Assembly: GCA_905214155.1 (NCBI GenBank)
Contig: CAJMLC010000129.1
Coordinates: 1-5,667 of the forward strand
DNA: 5,667 nucleotides
Reading direction: 5' to 3'
From: an uncultured bacterium
GTDB taxonomy: Bacteria; Bacillota; Clostridia; Oscillospirales; Oscillospiraceae
Made by a program: the position numbers and the translations under genes. Shown here piece after piece: positions 5,312 to 5,667 of the stretch. Under the pieces are notes generated by a model. The model did not search any database. It was not told the origin of the DNA and was given only the letters and a program-made list of their open reading frames with translations. The first letter of the stretch is position 1, and each line of letters opens with the position of its first letter.

Positions 5312-5341
5312 ATTATGAACGTGAAACGAAAGAATTGTGAA
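5312..5341 (-). promoter_or_regulatory. Candidate leftward SigA-type promoter
   Basis: On the minus strand TTCACA (5341-5336) is followed after 18 bases by CATAAT (5317-5312). Each box matches five of six consensus positions. Transcription from here would start near 5305, run through the polypyrimidine side of the repeat tract, and meet the terminator hairpins at 5234-5202 and 5189-5149. AT-rich spacer can produce such matches by chance. Confidence 0.3.
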
Positions 5342-5357
5342 CAGTTCGATGAAGTTG

Positions 5358-5388
5358 GCATTTGTGCCGCGAATTGGCAGACATAAGC
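5358..5388 (+). promoter_or_regulatory. Weak candidate forespore (SigG-like) promoter for the SASP gene
   Basis: SASP genes are normally transcribed by SigG in the forespore. In the spacer, GCATT (5358-5362) and CATAAGC (5382-5388) partly resemble the SigG boxes (GCATA and CATnnTA), but the gap is 19 bases and the -10 end deviates. No better pair was seen between 5235 and 5450. The remaining spacer shows no gene. Confidence 0.2.
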
Positions 5389-5468
5389 GCGTGTTTGTGG
5401 GTAAAACTACGATTGACGGAAGATCAGACGAACTTCCCGAACAACAAATCGTAAGGAGATGCAAGAAC

Positions 5469-5667
5469 ATGACGAATCGCAACAGCAACTCGATCAACGT
5501 CCCCGAAGCCCGTGAGGCCATGGACAAGTTCAAGATGGAAGCAGCCTCTGAGGTTGGCGTCAACCTGAAGAACGGCTACAACGGCGACCTGACCTCCCGC
5601 GAGGCCGGCTCTGTCGGCGGCCAGATGGTCAAGAACGTGTGCCCCATACGAACCGCGAGATTTACAA
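5469..5667 (+). CDS. Alpha/beta-type small acid-soluble spore protein (3' end outside window or disrupted)
   Basis: The frame from ATG 5469 gives 66 codons to the window edge. AAGGAGAT at 5453-5460 lies 8 bases upstream. The product opens with NRNSNSINVPEAREAMDKFK, then MEAASEVGVNLKNGYNGDLT and SREAGSVGGQMVK. This is the full core of an alpha/beta-type SASP, which coats and protects DNA in the dormant spore and is degraded by the GPR protease at germination. The GPR site region reads MEAASEV (residues 23-29), with alanine where Ile or Phe usually follows the glutamate. After MVKNV (53-57) the sequence turns into CPIRTARFT, unlike the hydrophobic/acidic C-terminus expected, so a single-base change near the C run at 5642-5645 is possible. 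The normal length would be about 60-70 residues. The gene stands alone behind its own spacer. Family assignment is firm; the C-terminus is uncertain. Confidence 0.93.
   Translation, partial: MTNRNSNSINVPEAREAMDKFKMEAASEVGVNLKNGYNGDLTSREAGSVGGQMVKNVCPIRTARFT

Noticed and set aside
5135..5563. A 142-codon minus-strand open frame across the argS-SASP spacer
   Set aside because: It overlaps the SASP gene antisense, reads through two terminator hairpins and the pyrimidine tract, and shows no family motif or ribosome site.
1..5667. CRISPR array, tRNA or rRNA gene, insertion sequence or toxin-antitoxin pair
   Set aside because: No spaced direct repeats, cloverleaf-like sequence, transposase motifs or terminal repeats were seen. 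The AbrB-like protein resembles an antitoxin fold, but there is no toxin gene beside it.

Overview
This window looks like a chromosomal segment of a GC-rich, spore-forming Clostridia-type Firmicute, most likely of the Oscillospiraceae kind. That placement is inferred from gene content and base composition, not from a search. It carries two spore-maturation genes (spmA, spmB), an AbrB-family transition regulator, the start of an alpha/beta-type small acid-soluble spore protein, strong AGGAGG-type ribosome sites, and coding DNA that is clearly GC-rich with G/C at third positions. The short intergenic regions are much richer in A+T.

Layout. Positions 1-108 are the 3' end of a [4Fe-4S] ferredoxin, followed by a strong terminator hairpin (121-156). 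Next is a tightly packed RNA-methylation pair: trmN6 (174-890, tRNA1Val A37 N6-methyltransferase) and rsmI (893-1726, 16S rRNA C1402 2'-O-methyltransferase). Facing it on the minus strand is an 80-residue AbrB-like regulator with a four-cysteine zinc-ribbon-like tail (1874-2116). The two convergent units are separated by a 36-bp perfect palindrome that can terminate in both directions. The order yabB-yabC-abrB recalls the Bacillus subtilis region yabB-yazA-yabC-abrB, but here yazA is absent.

A roughly 130-bp AT-rich divergent region separates the AbrB-like gene from spmA (2246-2809) and spmB (2806-3318), which overlap by ATGA. argS (3377-5134, arginyl-tRNA synthetase, complete) follows with its own near-consensus promoter embedded in the end of spmB. 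A conspicuous inverted repeat (3330-3365) spans the -10 box and ends at the argS ribosome site. After argS there are two hairpins: one is shaped as a minus-strand terminator, the other as a plus-strand (or two-way) terminator. Then come a polypurine tract with an 11-bp tandem repeat, a possible minus-strand promoter, and the 5' part of a spore protein gene (5469 to the window end).

How it fits together. The protein-coding content is conserved and recognisable: translation maintenance (trmN6, rsmI, argS) interleaved with sporulation functions (abrB-like, spmAB, SASP). I saw no mobile element, CRISPR array, tRNA or rRNA, and no clear unknown protein system. The most interesting leads are non-coding: the dyad over the argS promoter, the possible small minus-strand RNA between argS and the SASP gene, the shared divergent promoter region, and a possible frame disruption at the end of the SASP reading frame.
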